NCBI GenBank assembly: GCA_035440445.1
Contig: DAORMJ010000007.1
Span: 1 to 64,000 of the forward strand
DNA from: Ga0077548 sp035440445
GTDB lineage: Bacteria; Pseudomonadota; Alphaproteobacteria; Rhizobiales; Xanthobacteraceae
DNA: 64,000 nucleotides
Reading direction: 5' to 3'
Shown here piece by piece: positions 55,253-63,101 of the stretch. Position 1 is the stretch's first letter, and every line of letters begins with the position of its first letter. Position numbers and translations under genes: made by a program. The notes beneath the pieces are model-generated. The model was given only the letters and a program-made list of their open reading frames with translations. It did not search any database and was not told where the DNA came from.

Positions 55253-56400
55253 CGGAGCCATTTGCCGAGCGGCGCGAAATCCCGCAAGTCCGGAATTTCG
55301 CCAAGACCCGGCGCGTCGGTCAGCGTGCACATTCCGCCGTCCAGTTTCCGCAGCGGCCCCGCGAGTTCGTCGCGCAAGGGATTGGGATTGGAGTCGATTT
55401 CCAGCAGCCCGTTCCCGCCCGCCGCCGCAAGCAAATGTGCCGAGGCGAGCAGGCCCACACCGCCGCCAAGCCAATGCGGGCAGAAAGTGAGACCACCGGC
55501 AGTCACCCGGTCGGCAACGCCGAGGCAGCGCGAGAAGCCGCCCCATTTGCCGAGGTCAGGCTGGACATAAGACAACACGCGCGCGGCAATCGCTTCATCA
55601 AACGCTTTATCGCCGGGCAGGTTTTCGCCAGCCGCGAGTGGGATCGTGGTCGCTTCCGCAAGCGAAGCCCAGGCTTCCCATCGTTGATCGGCGCGGATCG
55701 GCTCTTCAAGCCAGCGCAGGCCGAAACCTTCCAGCCGTGGCGCGCACTCTTTTGCCTGTGCGAGTGTCCACGCCTGATTGGCGTCGGTCATCAGCGTTGC
55801 TTCTTCGCCCAGTGCTGTGCGCAGCGCTTTCAGGTTTTCGACGTCGCGCTCAATCCCAAAGCCGACCTTCAGCTTGAAATTGCGATGCCCCTCGCGCTGC
55901 CGTTCCATCGCGAGCCGCTCGGGCCGGTCGGGGTTGAGGCCGCTTGCATAGGTGCCGATCGTTGGAGACGCGCCGCCAAGCATCTTCCAGAGCGGCTGCT
56001 TCAGCTTGCGCGCCGAAAGGTCCCACAGCGCAATGTCGATCCCGGCAATGGCCTGCGCGAGCGGACCATATTCCCCGGTCTGAATCGCGAGCACGGCCAT
56101 GGCATCGGTCATGTCGTCGAACGCCGCCACCGGTGTCACGAAGCGCTTGCCGACAAGGCGCGGCGCCAGTGCGCTTTCGATGAGACGCGCGCGATGCTCC
56201 GCACCGACGGATGGAAAATTGCACCACACCTCGCCCCAGCCGATGGTGCCGTCTTCATCAGTGATCCGGACGAAGAGCGCCGGCCGGTCCAGCATGACCC
56301 CGAACGAAGTCTGCACGGGCGTTTCCACCGGATAGCGAAAAACAAGCGTTTCCACGCTTTTCGGTGCAACCGGCGCAGACTGGATCGTTCTGGAATTCAA
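55249..56400 (-). CDS. Mandelate racemase/muconate lactonizing enzyme family protein
   Basis: Enolase-superfamily dehydratase or racemase of 383 residues. The catalytic residues are visible: NFKLKVG (KxK), the metal ligands MTDANQAW, WLEEPI and AGENL, and the C-terminal FCPHWLGGG His. The TTG start at 56400 overlaps the regulator gene's stop by four bases. Likely dehydrates an aldonic or sugar acid of the catabolic pathway; substrate unknown. It directly precedes glpD, with which it overlaps. Confidence 0.9.
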   Translation of the reverse strand: MNSRTIQSAPVAPKSVETLVFRYPVETPVQTSFGVMLDRPALFVRITDEDGTIGWGEVWCNFPSVGAEHRARLIESALAPRLVGKRFVTPVAAFDDMTDAMAVLAIQTGEYGPLAQAIAGIDIALWDLSARKLKQPLWKMLGGASPTIGTYASGLNPDRPERLAMERQREGHRNFKLKVGFGIERDVENLKALRTALGEEATLMTDANQAWTLAQAKECAPRLEGFGLRWLEEPIRADQRWEAWASLAEATTIPLAAGENLPGDKAFDEAIAARVLSYVQPDLGKWGGFSRCLGVADRVTAGGLTFCPHWLGGGVGLLASAHLLAAAGGNGLLEIDSNPNPLRDELAGPLRKLDGGMCTLTDAPGLGEIPDLRDFAPLGKWLR

Positions 56401-57122
56401 GGCTTCAAATCCATTTCAAGCCGGATGTAATCGCCCCGGTACGTCACTTCGCCGAGATAGATAACCGTGCCGTCGGCGCTGGCGCAAACGCGGCGCACCT
56501 CGGCAACCGGCGTATTGACCTTCACGCCGAGGTGGCTCGCGACGTCCATATCGGCGGTGCCAATGGCAATGGTCTGGCTCGCCCGTGCGATCTCGACGCC
56601 GGGAATATCCAGCAGCACCGGAATGATGGTTTCCTTGCGAAAGCGCGATGCTGCTTTTTTGAAGATGCGCTGATCGATGTAAATCGAGATCACGCAATAG
56701 CGTTCGCCCTCGCGCGAATGCACGCGGCGCATGAAATGATACGAGGGTGCCGCCACGCCATCTTCCGGCACGAGCCGCGGCATGGCCGATGACTGCTCGA
56801 TCAGTGTCAATTGCGGCTTATCGTGCCGATAGACATCCGCGAGATCGCGCAATGTCATGCCGAGGCGCAGCGAAGGCGAGCGCTGCGGCACGGCATTGAC
56901 ATATGTTCCGCGACCGCGTTCCGGGGAAACAAGTCCTTCTCGCGCAAGCAGATTGATCGCCTGCCGCACGGTTACGCGCGCGACGTCGAATTCGCGGGTG
57001 AGCTGTTCGATGGTGGGGAGTGCCTGCCCCGGCGCCCATACGCCGCGCGAAATCCGCCTGCGGAACAGGTCCGCAAGCTGCGCGTAACGGGGTACCGGAC
57101 TATCGCCAAATGAGCTGTGCAC
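56397..57122 (-). CDS. GntR-family regulator with UTRA domain (2)
   Basis: A 241-residue HutC-type regulator. The wHTH (ALPTIEQLTREFDVARVTVRQ, residues about 34-55) is followed by a UTRA domain to the end. It is divergent from the SsuC-like importer, with only 59 bases between, and those bases contain a 10-base palindrome. It probably controls both directions. Its stop overlaps the dehydratase start. Confidence 0.9.
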   Translation of the reverse strand: MHSSFGDSPVPRYAQLADLFRRRISRGVWAPGQALPTIEQLTREFDVARVTVRQAINLLAREGLVSPERGRGTYVNAVPQRSPSLRLGMTLRDLADVYRHDKPQLTLIEQSSAMPRLVPEDGVAAPSYHFMRRVHSREGERYCVISIYIDQRIFKKAASRFRKETIIPVLLDIPGVEIARASQTIAIGTADMDVASHLGVKVNTPVAEVRRVCASADGTVIYLGEVTYRGDYIRLEMDLKP

Positions 57123-57148
57123 GGCTGCTTGTGCTAAAAGTTCTAACT

Positions 57149-57158
57149 ATAGTACTAT
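57149..57158. promoter_or_regulatory. Candidate GntR operator in the divergent promoter
   Basis: The perfect palindrome ATAGTACTAT sits in the 59-base gap between the divergent regulator and the importer gene. A wider imperfect repeat CTAA...TTAG (57144-57161 region) surrounds it. Confidence 0.5.
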
Positions 57159-57181
57159 TAGCCCGGGAGGCAGACAAGTCG

Positions 57182-57943
57182 ATGTTGAAGCGCGCCGCAC
57201 TTATTATTGCGCCATGGCTGGTCATTGTCGGAATCTGGTACGCACTCGCCTATTCCGGACTGATCAACGAGGCGCTGATTCCTAAGCCGCATGTCGTTGC
57301 GGTCCGTTTCTGGGAACTGCTCACGGAAGCCCGCCTTCCCCTCGACATATGGATGTCGACGCAGCGCGTGTTTCTCGGCGTCACCGCCGGTATCACGCTC
57401 GCGGTTCCGGTCGGCTTCGTGCTCGGCTGGTACCGGCAGGTGCGCACCTTCATNNNNNNNNNNNNNNNNNNNNNNNNNNTCCGCGCGCTGCCGCCTATCG
57501 CACTCATCCCGCTGGTCGTGGTCTATTTCGGTATCGGCGAGTTCGCGAAGGTCGTGATCCTGTTTTACGCATCGTTCTTCGCCGGTGTGATCGTCATGTA
57601 TGAAGGTATCGCGCAGATCAGCCCGATCTATGTGCGGGTCGCGCGCACGCTTGGCGCCACCGATGGCGAAATCTTCCGCAAGGTCATCATTCCGCTCACC
57701 GTCCCGCATATGCTGACCGCCCTTCGCGTGGCACTCGGCGTTGCCTGGGCGACGCTTGTGGCCTCCGAGCTGATCGCGGCACAACAGGGCCTCGGCGCAC
57801 TTATTCAGAACGCCTCGTCGTTCTTCCAGCTCGACATCATCTATGTCGGCATCATCTGCATCGGCTTCATTGCGCTCGCGATGGATCTGGCGATCCGTGC
57901 TTTCACAAAGCGGCTCGTGTCATGGCAGGAGCGTATCGCGTGA
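57182..57943 (+). CDS. ABC importer permease, SsuC/TauC-like (contains an N gap)
   Basis: A 253-residue permease with the EAA-type loop ARTLGATDGEIFRKVIIP. An N run covers 57454-57479 in helix 2-3, where homologues have Pro and an acidic residue before the RALPPIALIPL-like segment. The frame is intact across the gap and the spacing fits the family. The ATG at 57182 has GGGAGG about 12 bases upstream. Substrates of this family are sulfonates, nitrate or bicarbonate-type ligands. Confidence 0.88.
   Translation: MLKRAALIIAPWLVIVGIWYALAYSGLINEALIPKPHVVAVRFWELLTEARLPLDIWMSTQRVFLGVTAGITLAVPVGFVLGWYRQVRTFXXXXXXXXXXRALPPIALIPLVVVYFGIGEFAKVVILFYASFFAGVIVMYEGIAQISPIYVRVARTLGATDGEIFRKVIIPLTVPHMLTALRVALGVAWATLVASELIAAQQGLGALIQNASSFFQLDIIYVGIICIGFIALAMDLAIRAFTKRLVSWQERIA
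57454..57479. other. Assembly gap (26 N)
   Basis: 26 undetermined bases inside the SsuC-like permease gene. The length is compatible with the family spacing, so no net frame change is implied. Confidence 0.99.
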
Positions 57944-58740
57944 AGCAGCCTGCCCGTATTTCCTTCGAGAACGTCGCGCTGGAGTTCGCCGGCAAGAACG
58001 GTCCCGTGCGCGTGGTCGATAACGTCTCCTACGAGATCGGCAACGGCGAGTTCGTCTCGATCATCGGCCCTTCCGGCTGCGGCAAGACCACGATGATGAA
58101 CATGGTCGCGGGCTTCCTGCAGCCCACGACCGGCACCGTCAAAGTCGATGGCAAGATCGTCACCGGCCCCGGCCCCGATCGCGGCGTGATCTTCCAGGAA
58201 TACGGCGTATTCCCCTGGCTCACGGTGAAGGACAACATCGACTTCGGCCTCACGCTTTCCGCCAACCGCAAATCCAAGGCCGAGCGCGAGGAAATCTGCA
58301 ATCGCTACATGAAGCTGATGGGCTTGAGCGATTTCGCCGATGCCTTTCCGAAGATGCTCTCCGGCGGCATGCGGCAACGTCTCGCGATCGCACGCGCCTA
58401 TGCGGTCAAGCCGCAGTTTCTCCTGATGGACGAGCCCTTCGGCGCGCTCGACGCGCAAACCCGCGCGCATATGCAGGACCTGCTGCTGCAAGCGCTGCAG
58501 ACCGAGGGCAAGACCGTGATGCTGATCACGCATTCGGTCGAGGAAGCCGTTTATATGTCTTCCCGCATCGTGGTGATGACCGCGCGCCCGACGCGCATCC
58601 GCGAAATCATCGAAGTCCCTTTTCCCTATCCGCGCGATCCCTCGCTGCACGAGGATCCGCTGTTCGGCCAGTTGCGCTCGCGCGTTCGCAGTCTGGTAAT
58701 GCGGGAATACGCCGCTCAAGCGCGCCAATCGAGTGAATGA
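57940..58740 (+). CDS. ABC importer ATPase, SsuB/TauB-like
   Basis: Energises the SsuC-like permease. The GTG at 57940 overlaps the permease stop (GTGA) and has AGGAG about 9 bases upstream; the ATG at 57922 is an alternative. Motifs: Walker A IIGPSGCGKTT, Q-loop FQEYGVFPWL, signature LSGGMRQR, Walker B LLMDEPFGALD. 266 residues, normal. Confidence 0.92.
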   Translation: MKQPARISFENVALEFAGKNGPVRVVDNVSYEIGNGEFVSIIGPSGCGKTTMMNMVAGFLQPTTGTVKVDGKIVTGPGPDRGVIFQEYGVFPWLTVKDNIDFGLTLSANRKSKAEREEICNRYMKLMGLSDFADAFPKMLSGGMRQRLAIARAYAVKPQFLLMDEPFGALDAQTRAHMQDLLLQALQTEGKTVMLITHSVEEAVYMSSRIVVMTARPTRIREIIEVPFPYPRDPSLHEDPLFGQLRSRVRSLVMREYAAQARQSSE

Positions 58741-58762
58741 AAACAACATCAGGGAGAAAACG

Positions 58763-59761
58763 ATGAGTGTGAAGAGGAGAACCTTTCTGCAAGGTGCCGG
58801 CGCGGTTGCCGGCCTGTCCGTGCTCGGCGCGCCCGCCATCGCGCAAAGCAAAACCAAAGTGAAGGTCGGCTATCTGCATACGCCAGCAGTCGACGGCCAG
58901 ATCTGGACCGGAATCAATAACGGCAGCTTCGGCAAGCAGGGTCTCGACCTGGAAATGATCCAGTTCACGACCGGCCTCGAACTGTTTCAGGCCATGATCG
59001 GCGGCAGCCTCGATGTGCTGTCCACCGGCGCGGTCGTTTCCAACTTCCCCGCCCGCGGTCAGGGCAAGGTCTTCCTGATCAACAACGTGGAATTCGCGAC
59101 CGCACAGCTCTGGGTGAATTCCGATATCAAGAGCTTCGCAGACCTGAAGGGCAAGAAAATCTCGACGACGACCGGCACCACTGCCCACGTCTTCCTCGAC
59201 AACGCTCTTCGCGCCAACAAGATCGACCCGAGCGAAGTCGAAATCGTCAACCAGCGCATGGCCGAAGCCGTGACTTCTTTCATCTCGGGCGCGGTCCCGG
59301 CGGTCGCCCTGTGGGTGCCGTTCGACGTGACGGTCAAGGAGAAGGCCAAGGGCGCGCGGAAACTCGTCGATGCGTCGGCCTACTATCCGCAGGCCGCGAT
59401 CGTCGGCGGCTGGGCTGCGCGCAACGACTATTTCGACAAGAACCGCGAGACGCTCCAGAAGATCATCCGCGGCTGGCAGGAAGCGAACGACCATCTGATC
59501 GGACCTAAATCCGCCGAAGCGGTCGCGGCTCTCCAGAAGTCGCAATATCCGCAAGTGCCGCTTGCCGACTTCCAGGAGCAGTTCAAGGCTTCGCGTTATT
59601 TCGGCTCCGTCGAATGGCGCAAGCTCTACTCGGACGGCACCGTCACCAAGTGGCTGCAGCAGGTCACCGACTTCTTCGTGAAGTTCGGCAAGATCCAGAA
59701 CCCGGTCGCGGCCAACAACTATTTCGATCCCAAGATCTTCATCGAAACGATCAAGGTTTGA
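58763..59761 (+). CDS. SsuA/TauA-like periplasmic binding protein
   Basis: A 332-residue NMT1/SsuA fold protein with a Tat-like signal (KRRTFLQGAGAVAGLSVLG, cleavage near AIAQ). Family segments: TGLELFQAMIGGSLDVLSTG, LKGKKISTTTGTTAHVFL and GAVPAVALWVPFD. The ATG at 58763 follows GGGAGA. Its stop overlaps the GMC oxidoreductase start by one base. Ligand presumably a sulfonate, or another small anion. Confidence 0.88.
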   Translation: MSVKRRTFLQGAGAVAGLSVLGAPAIAQSKTKVKVGYLHTPAVDGQIWTGINNGSFGKQGLDLEMIQFTTGLELFQAMIGGSLDVLSTGAVVSNFPARGQGKVFLINNVEFATAQLWVNSDIKSFADLKGKKISTTTGTTAHVFLDNALRANKIDPSEVEIVNQRMAEAVTSFISGAVPAVALWVPFDVTVKEKAKGARKLVDASAYYPQAAIVGGWAARNDYFDKNRETLQKIIRGWQEANDHLIGPKSAEAVAALQKSQYPQVPLADFQEQFKASRYFGSVEWRKLYSDGTVTKWLQQVTDFFVKFGKIQNPVAANNYFDPKIFIETIKV

Positions 59762-61353
59762 TGCAAGAGTACGACTATATCGTCGTGGGAGCCGGTTCGG
59801 CGGGGTGCATCCTGGCGAACCGGCTTTCCGCTAATCCGGACACGCAGGTCCTCTTGCTTGAGGCCGGCGGGCCGGACCGGAATTTCTGGCTGCGTCTTCC
59901 GGTCGGTTACTACCGAACGATCTACGACACGCGCTTTTCCCGTCTTTTCGATACCGAGCCCGGCGAAGGCAGCGGCGGCCGCAATGTCGTCTGGCCGCGC
60001 GGACGGATCGTCGGCGGCTCCTCGTCGATCAACGGGCTTATCTTCATTCGCGGCCAGCACGAAGACTTCGACGACTGGGAAAAACTCGGCGCGAAGGGCT
60101 GGTCCTACAATTCGGTACTGCCCTACTTCAAGAAAATCGAAAGTTACAGCGGCGGTGAGAGCCAGTATCACGGCTCGTTCGGCGAGATCGGGGTATCCGA
60201 TCTGCGCAACGAGAACGCTTCCTGCGCGGCATGGGTCGAGGCAGCGACGCAATTCGGCCTGCCGCGCAACCCCGATTTCAATGCCGAAACAACCTATGGT
60301 GTCGGCGCGTATCAGCTAAGCATCAAGAACGGTTGGCGCTCGAGTTCATCCCGCGAATTTCTTACTCCCGTTCGCGGCCGCAAGAACCTCCACGTCATGA
60401 CGAACGCGTTGGCGAGCCGCGTGCTGTTCAAGGGCAGTCGCGCCACCGGCATCGAATTTATCCGCAACGGCAAGCGCGAAGAAGCCCGCAGCCGCAAAGA
60501 AGTCATCCTTTCGAGCGGTTCGCTGCAGTCGCCGCAACTCTTGCAGCTCTCGGGTATTGGCCCAGCCGAACTTCTGCGCAAGCACGGCATTCCCGTGATC
60601 GCCGATCTTTCCGGTGTCGGCGAAAACCTGCAGGACCACTATCAGGTGCGGACCATCGTCAAGCTCAAGACCGGGGACTCGCTCAACGACGCCGTGCGCA
60701 ATCCTTTCAAACTCGCGGCCATGGGATTGCAATGGCTATTCAAGAACAGCGGGCCGCTCACGGTCGGCGCGGGTCAGGTCGGTGGCGGCGCCTGCACGCA
60801 ATATGCGCAGAACGGCCGCCCGGACATTCAGTTCAACGTGATGCCGCTCTCGGTCGATAAGCCGGGCGAGCCTTTGCATAACTATTCCGGCTTCACCGCC
60901 TCCGCGTGGCAGTGCCATCCGCGCTCGCGCGGCTCGGTGACGATCCGCTCAACCGATCCCACGGAGCAGCCGAGGATCGAGCCGCGCTATCTCTCCGAAG
61001 AGATCGACCAGAAGACGATTGTCGCGGCACTCGAAGTCATGCGTGACATTTACCGGCAACCGGCGTTCCGCGATTTCTGGAGCGATGAAGTCGTGCCGGG
61101 ACCGCAGGCGAACACCTATGACGACCTGCTTGCCTTCGCGCGCAATGGCGGCGGCACGGTATTTCACGCAACCGGCGCCTGCCGCATGGGCAGCGACGAA
61201 GGCGCGGTCGTCGATCCCGACCTGAAGGTTCGCGGCGTCGAGGGATTGCGCGTCGCCGACGCCTCGATCATGCCGACGATTACGTCCGCCAACACCAACG
61301 CCGCCTCGCTGATGATCGGCGAGAAAGCGGCGAGCCATATCCTCAACGGCTAG
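59761..61353 (+). CDS. GMC-family oxidoreductase (choline dehydrogenase-like)
   Basis: FAD alcohol oxidoreductase of 530 residues. The FAD site YIVVGAGSAGCILANRLS starts at residue 6, then VLLLEAGG, GRIVGGSSSINGLIFIRG, SSGSLQSPQLLQLSGIGP, and the C-terminal His region HATGACRMG with TITSANTNAASLMIGEKAA. Oxidises an alcohol, probably a product of the imported compound. Encoded in the importer operon and convergent with the CoA transferase gene, with which it shares a CTAG of overlapping stops. Confidence 0.92.
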   Translation: MQEYDYIVVGAGSAGCILANRLSANPDTQVLLLEAGGPDRNFWLRLPVGYYRTIYDTRFSRLFDTEPGEGSGGRNVVWPRGRIVGGSSSINGLIFIRGQHEDFDDWEKLGAKGWSYNSVLPYFKKIESYSGGESQYHGSFGEIGVSDLRNENASCAAWVEAATQFGLPRNPDFNAETTYGVGAYQLSIKNGWRSSSSREFLTPVRGRKNLHVMTNALASRVLFKGSRATGIEFIRNGKREEARSRKEVILSSGSLQSPQLLQLSGIGPAELLRKHGIPVIADLSGVGENLQDHYQVRTIVKLKTGDSLNDAVRNPFKLAAMGLQWLFKNSGPLTVGAGQVGGGACTQYAQNGRPDIQFNVMPLSVDKPGEPLHNYSGFTASAWQCHPRSRGSVTIRSTDPTEQPRIEPRYLSEEIDQKTIVAALEVMRDIYRQPAFRDFWSDEVVPGPQANTYDDLLAFARNGGGTVFHATGACRMGSDEGAVVDPDLKVRGVEGLRVADASIMPTITSANTNAASLMIGEKAASHILNG

Positions 61354-62483
61354 ACGGCCTTTCCGAATTCCGCGCGGATCGAGGCGCCGTGCTGGTCTGG
61401 CGCTGGGACGCTGCCGAATTCGGGAAGCGTCGCATTGAAGATCGCGCCCGGCGCGAGACAGCGTACCGGGCCGCTCGGAGTCTCGACTTCGATGTATCGG
61501 TTTTGCGGATGGTTCGCGACGTCGTCGAGCGTGCTGACACGGCCGTAAGCGACGCGCGCGCGCTCCAGCCTTGCGACGACTTCATCGCGCGGCAGGCCCG
61601 AAAACACCCTGCCGATCAACTCATCGAGTGCGGCGCGATTGGTGACGCGTTTGGAATTTCCGGCAAAGCGCGGATCGCCCGCGATCGCGGCATCATCCAG
61701 CACGTCGGCGCAAAGTGAGGCCCACTCGCGCTCGTTCTGAATCGAGATCAGGACCGACTTCTCGTCGCCGCAAGGATACGCGCCATAAGGCGCGATTGTC
61801 GGGTGATTCAGCCCCGCGCGATCCGGTGTCTTGCCGCCGTAAGCAAATTGCAGATAGGGCACGTTCATCCAGTCCGCGAGCGCGTGATAGAGCGAGACCG
61901 CAACATGACGGCCCTCGCCGTTCCGCTCGCGCGCAAACAACGCCTGCATGATCGCCTGGAATGCCGTCATACCCGCCGCGATGTCGCAAACCGAAACGCC
62001 GACCCGCGCCGCGCCATATTCATTGCCGGTGATCGAGGACAAGCCGGTCTCGGCCTGCACAAGGAGATCGTAGGCCTTCAGGTCGCGGTATGGCCCTTCA
62101 TCGCCATAGCCCGAAATCGAACAGGTGATGAGCCGCGGATTGGCGGCCCGCAATTTGTCGGGGGCAAATCCCAGCCGCTCGATAACGCCGGGTGCAAGAT
62201 TCTGGATAAACACATCCGCGCGGGAAATGAGCTTCGAAAGGAGCGCAGCATCGGTGTCACGCTTCAGATCGAGGCAGATCGATTCCTTGCCGCGATTGAG
62301 CCAGACGAAATAGGCGCTCTCGCCGTGCACCAGTTCGTCGTAGCCGCGCGCGAAATCGCCCTCCGGCCGCTCGACCTTGATGACCCGCGCACCCGCGTCC
62401 GCCAGCCGCGACGACGCATAAGGCGCCGCCACCGCCTGCTCGACCGAAACGACGAGTATTCCTTCGAGATCGCGAACCTTCAT
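61350..62483 (-). CDS. CaiB/BaiF-family CoA transferase
   Basis: Class III CoA transferase, 377 residues. Typical markers are the VERPEGDFARGYDE start region, SICLDLKRD, the catalytic Asp in VSVCDIAAGMTAFQ, and LGFAPDKLRAANPRLITCSISGYG. Moves CoA between carboxylic acids, presumably activating the acid produced by the GMC enzyme. It is the divergent-side neighbour of the importer operon. Substrate unknown. Confidence 0.93.
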   Translation of the reverse strand: MKVRDLEGILVVSVEQAVAAPYASSRLADAGARVIKVERPEGDFARGYDELVHGESAYFVWLNRGKESICLDLKRDTDAALLSKLISRADVFIQNLAPGVIERLGFAPDKLRAANPRLITCSISGYGDEGPYRDLKAYDLLVQAETGLSSITGNEYGAARVGVSVCDIAAGMTAFQAIMQALFARERNGEGRHVAVSLYHALADWMNVPYLQFAYGGKTPDRAGLNHPTIAPYGAYPCGDEKSVLISIQNEREWASLCADVLDDAAIAGDPRFAGNSKRVTNRAALDELIGRVFSGLPRDEVVARLERARVAYGRVSTLDDVANHPQNRYIEVETPSGPVRCLAPGAIFNATLPEFGSVPAPDQHGASIRAEFGKAV

Positions 62484-62566
62484 GCGTCACCCTGACTTAC
62501 AGGATGAGCACTTTAGTGAGGAGAAACGCGGGAGCAATAGTGCGAACCCATCATGGTACCCGCACG

Positions 62567-62599
62567 AAAAAGCCGGCCTCCATCTCTGGAGACCGGCTT
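62567..62599 (-). terminator. Terminator after the cytochrome c gene
   Basis: The stem AAGCCGG-c-CTCCA (62570-62582) pairs with TGGAG-a-CCGGCTT (62587-62599), with a TCTC loop. On the leftward strand it is followed by a T run (62567-62571). Confidence 0.85.
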
Positions 62600-62628
62600 C
62601 TTGTGTCAGAAGGATCGCGCGGAAGCCG

Positions 62629-63021
62629 CTACTGCTTCTTGCCGTCCTTGTCGTATTGCTTAAGGAAGGCGGTCAGGTTCGCGATTTCGGTATCGTTCTT
62701 GATGCCGAGGAAGGCCATGCGGTTACCCGGCATGAAGGCTTTCGGATCCTTGATATAGGTCGCGAAGTTCTTCTCGTCCCAGACGATGCCGGAGTTCTTG
62801 TTGGCGTCGCTATATTTAAAGCCATCGACGGTGCCGGCCTTGCGGCCGAAAATGCCGTTCAGCAACGGCCCGACGCCGTTCTTCGCGTTCTCGCCGACGG
62901 TGTGACACGCGCGGCACTTGTTGAAGGACTTCTGCCCGTCCGCGATATCCTGGGCATAGACGGGACCCGCGAGCGCGATCAGCGCGGCAGCGAGCGGAAG
63001 CGTTTTCAGTAGATGGCGCAT
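62629..63021 (-). CDS. Periplasmic cytochrome c (class I)
   Basis: A 130-residue soluble c-type cytochrome with a Sec signal (LLKTLPLAAALIALAGPVYA), heme motif CRACH and the distal Met in FMPGNRMAF. A long insertion fits cytochrome c550/c2. Directly downstream of the sulfide dehydrogenase gene, it is a likely electron acceptor (FccA-like role). The ATG at 63021 is chosen because it starts the signal peptide; the frame is open further up but without function. A terminator hairpin lies between it and fccB. Confidence 0.88.
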   Translation of the reverse strand: MRHLLKTLPLAAALIALAGPVYAQDIADGQKSFNKCRACHTVGENAKNGVGPLLNGIFGRKAGTVDGFKYSDANKNSGIVWDEKNFATYIKDPKAFMPGNRMAFLGIKNDTEIANLTAFLKQYDKDGKKQ

Positions 63022-63051
63022 GATTTTCCTTCGGCGTTTTCTTCCCTGACG

Positions 63052-63086
63052 AAAACCGGCACGCTCCGTGTCTCGAAGCGTGCCGG
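63052..63086 (-). terminator. Intercistronic terminator between fccB and the cytochrome c gene
   Basis: A 10-bp perfect stem CCGGCACGCT (63056-63065) with AGCGTGCCGG (63077-63086), 11-base loop. On the leftward strand it is followed by TTTTC. It would limit read-through into the cytochrome gene. Confidence 0.75.
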
Positions 63087-63101
63087 GTCTTTGCTGTAGT
63101 G

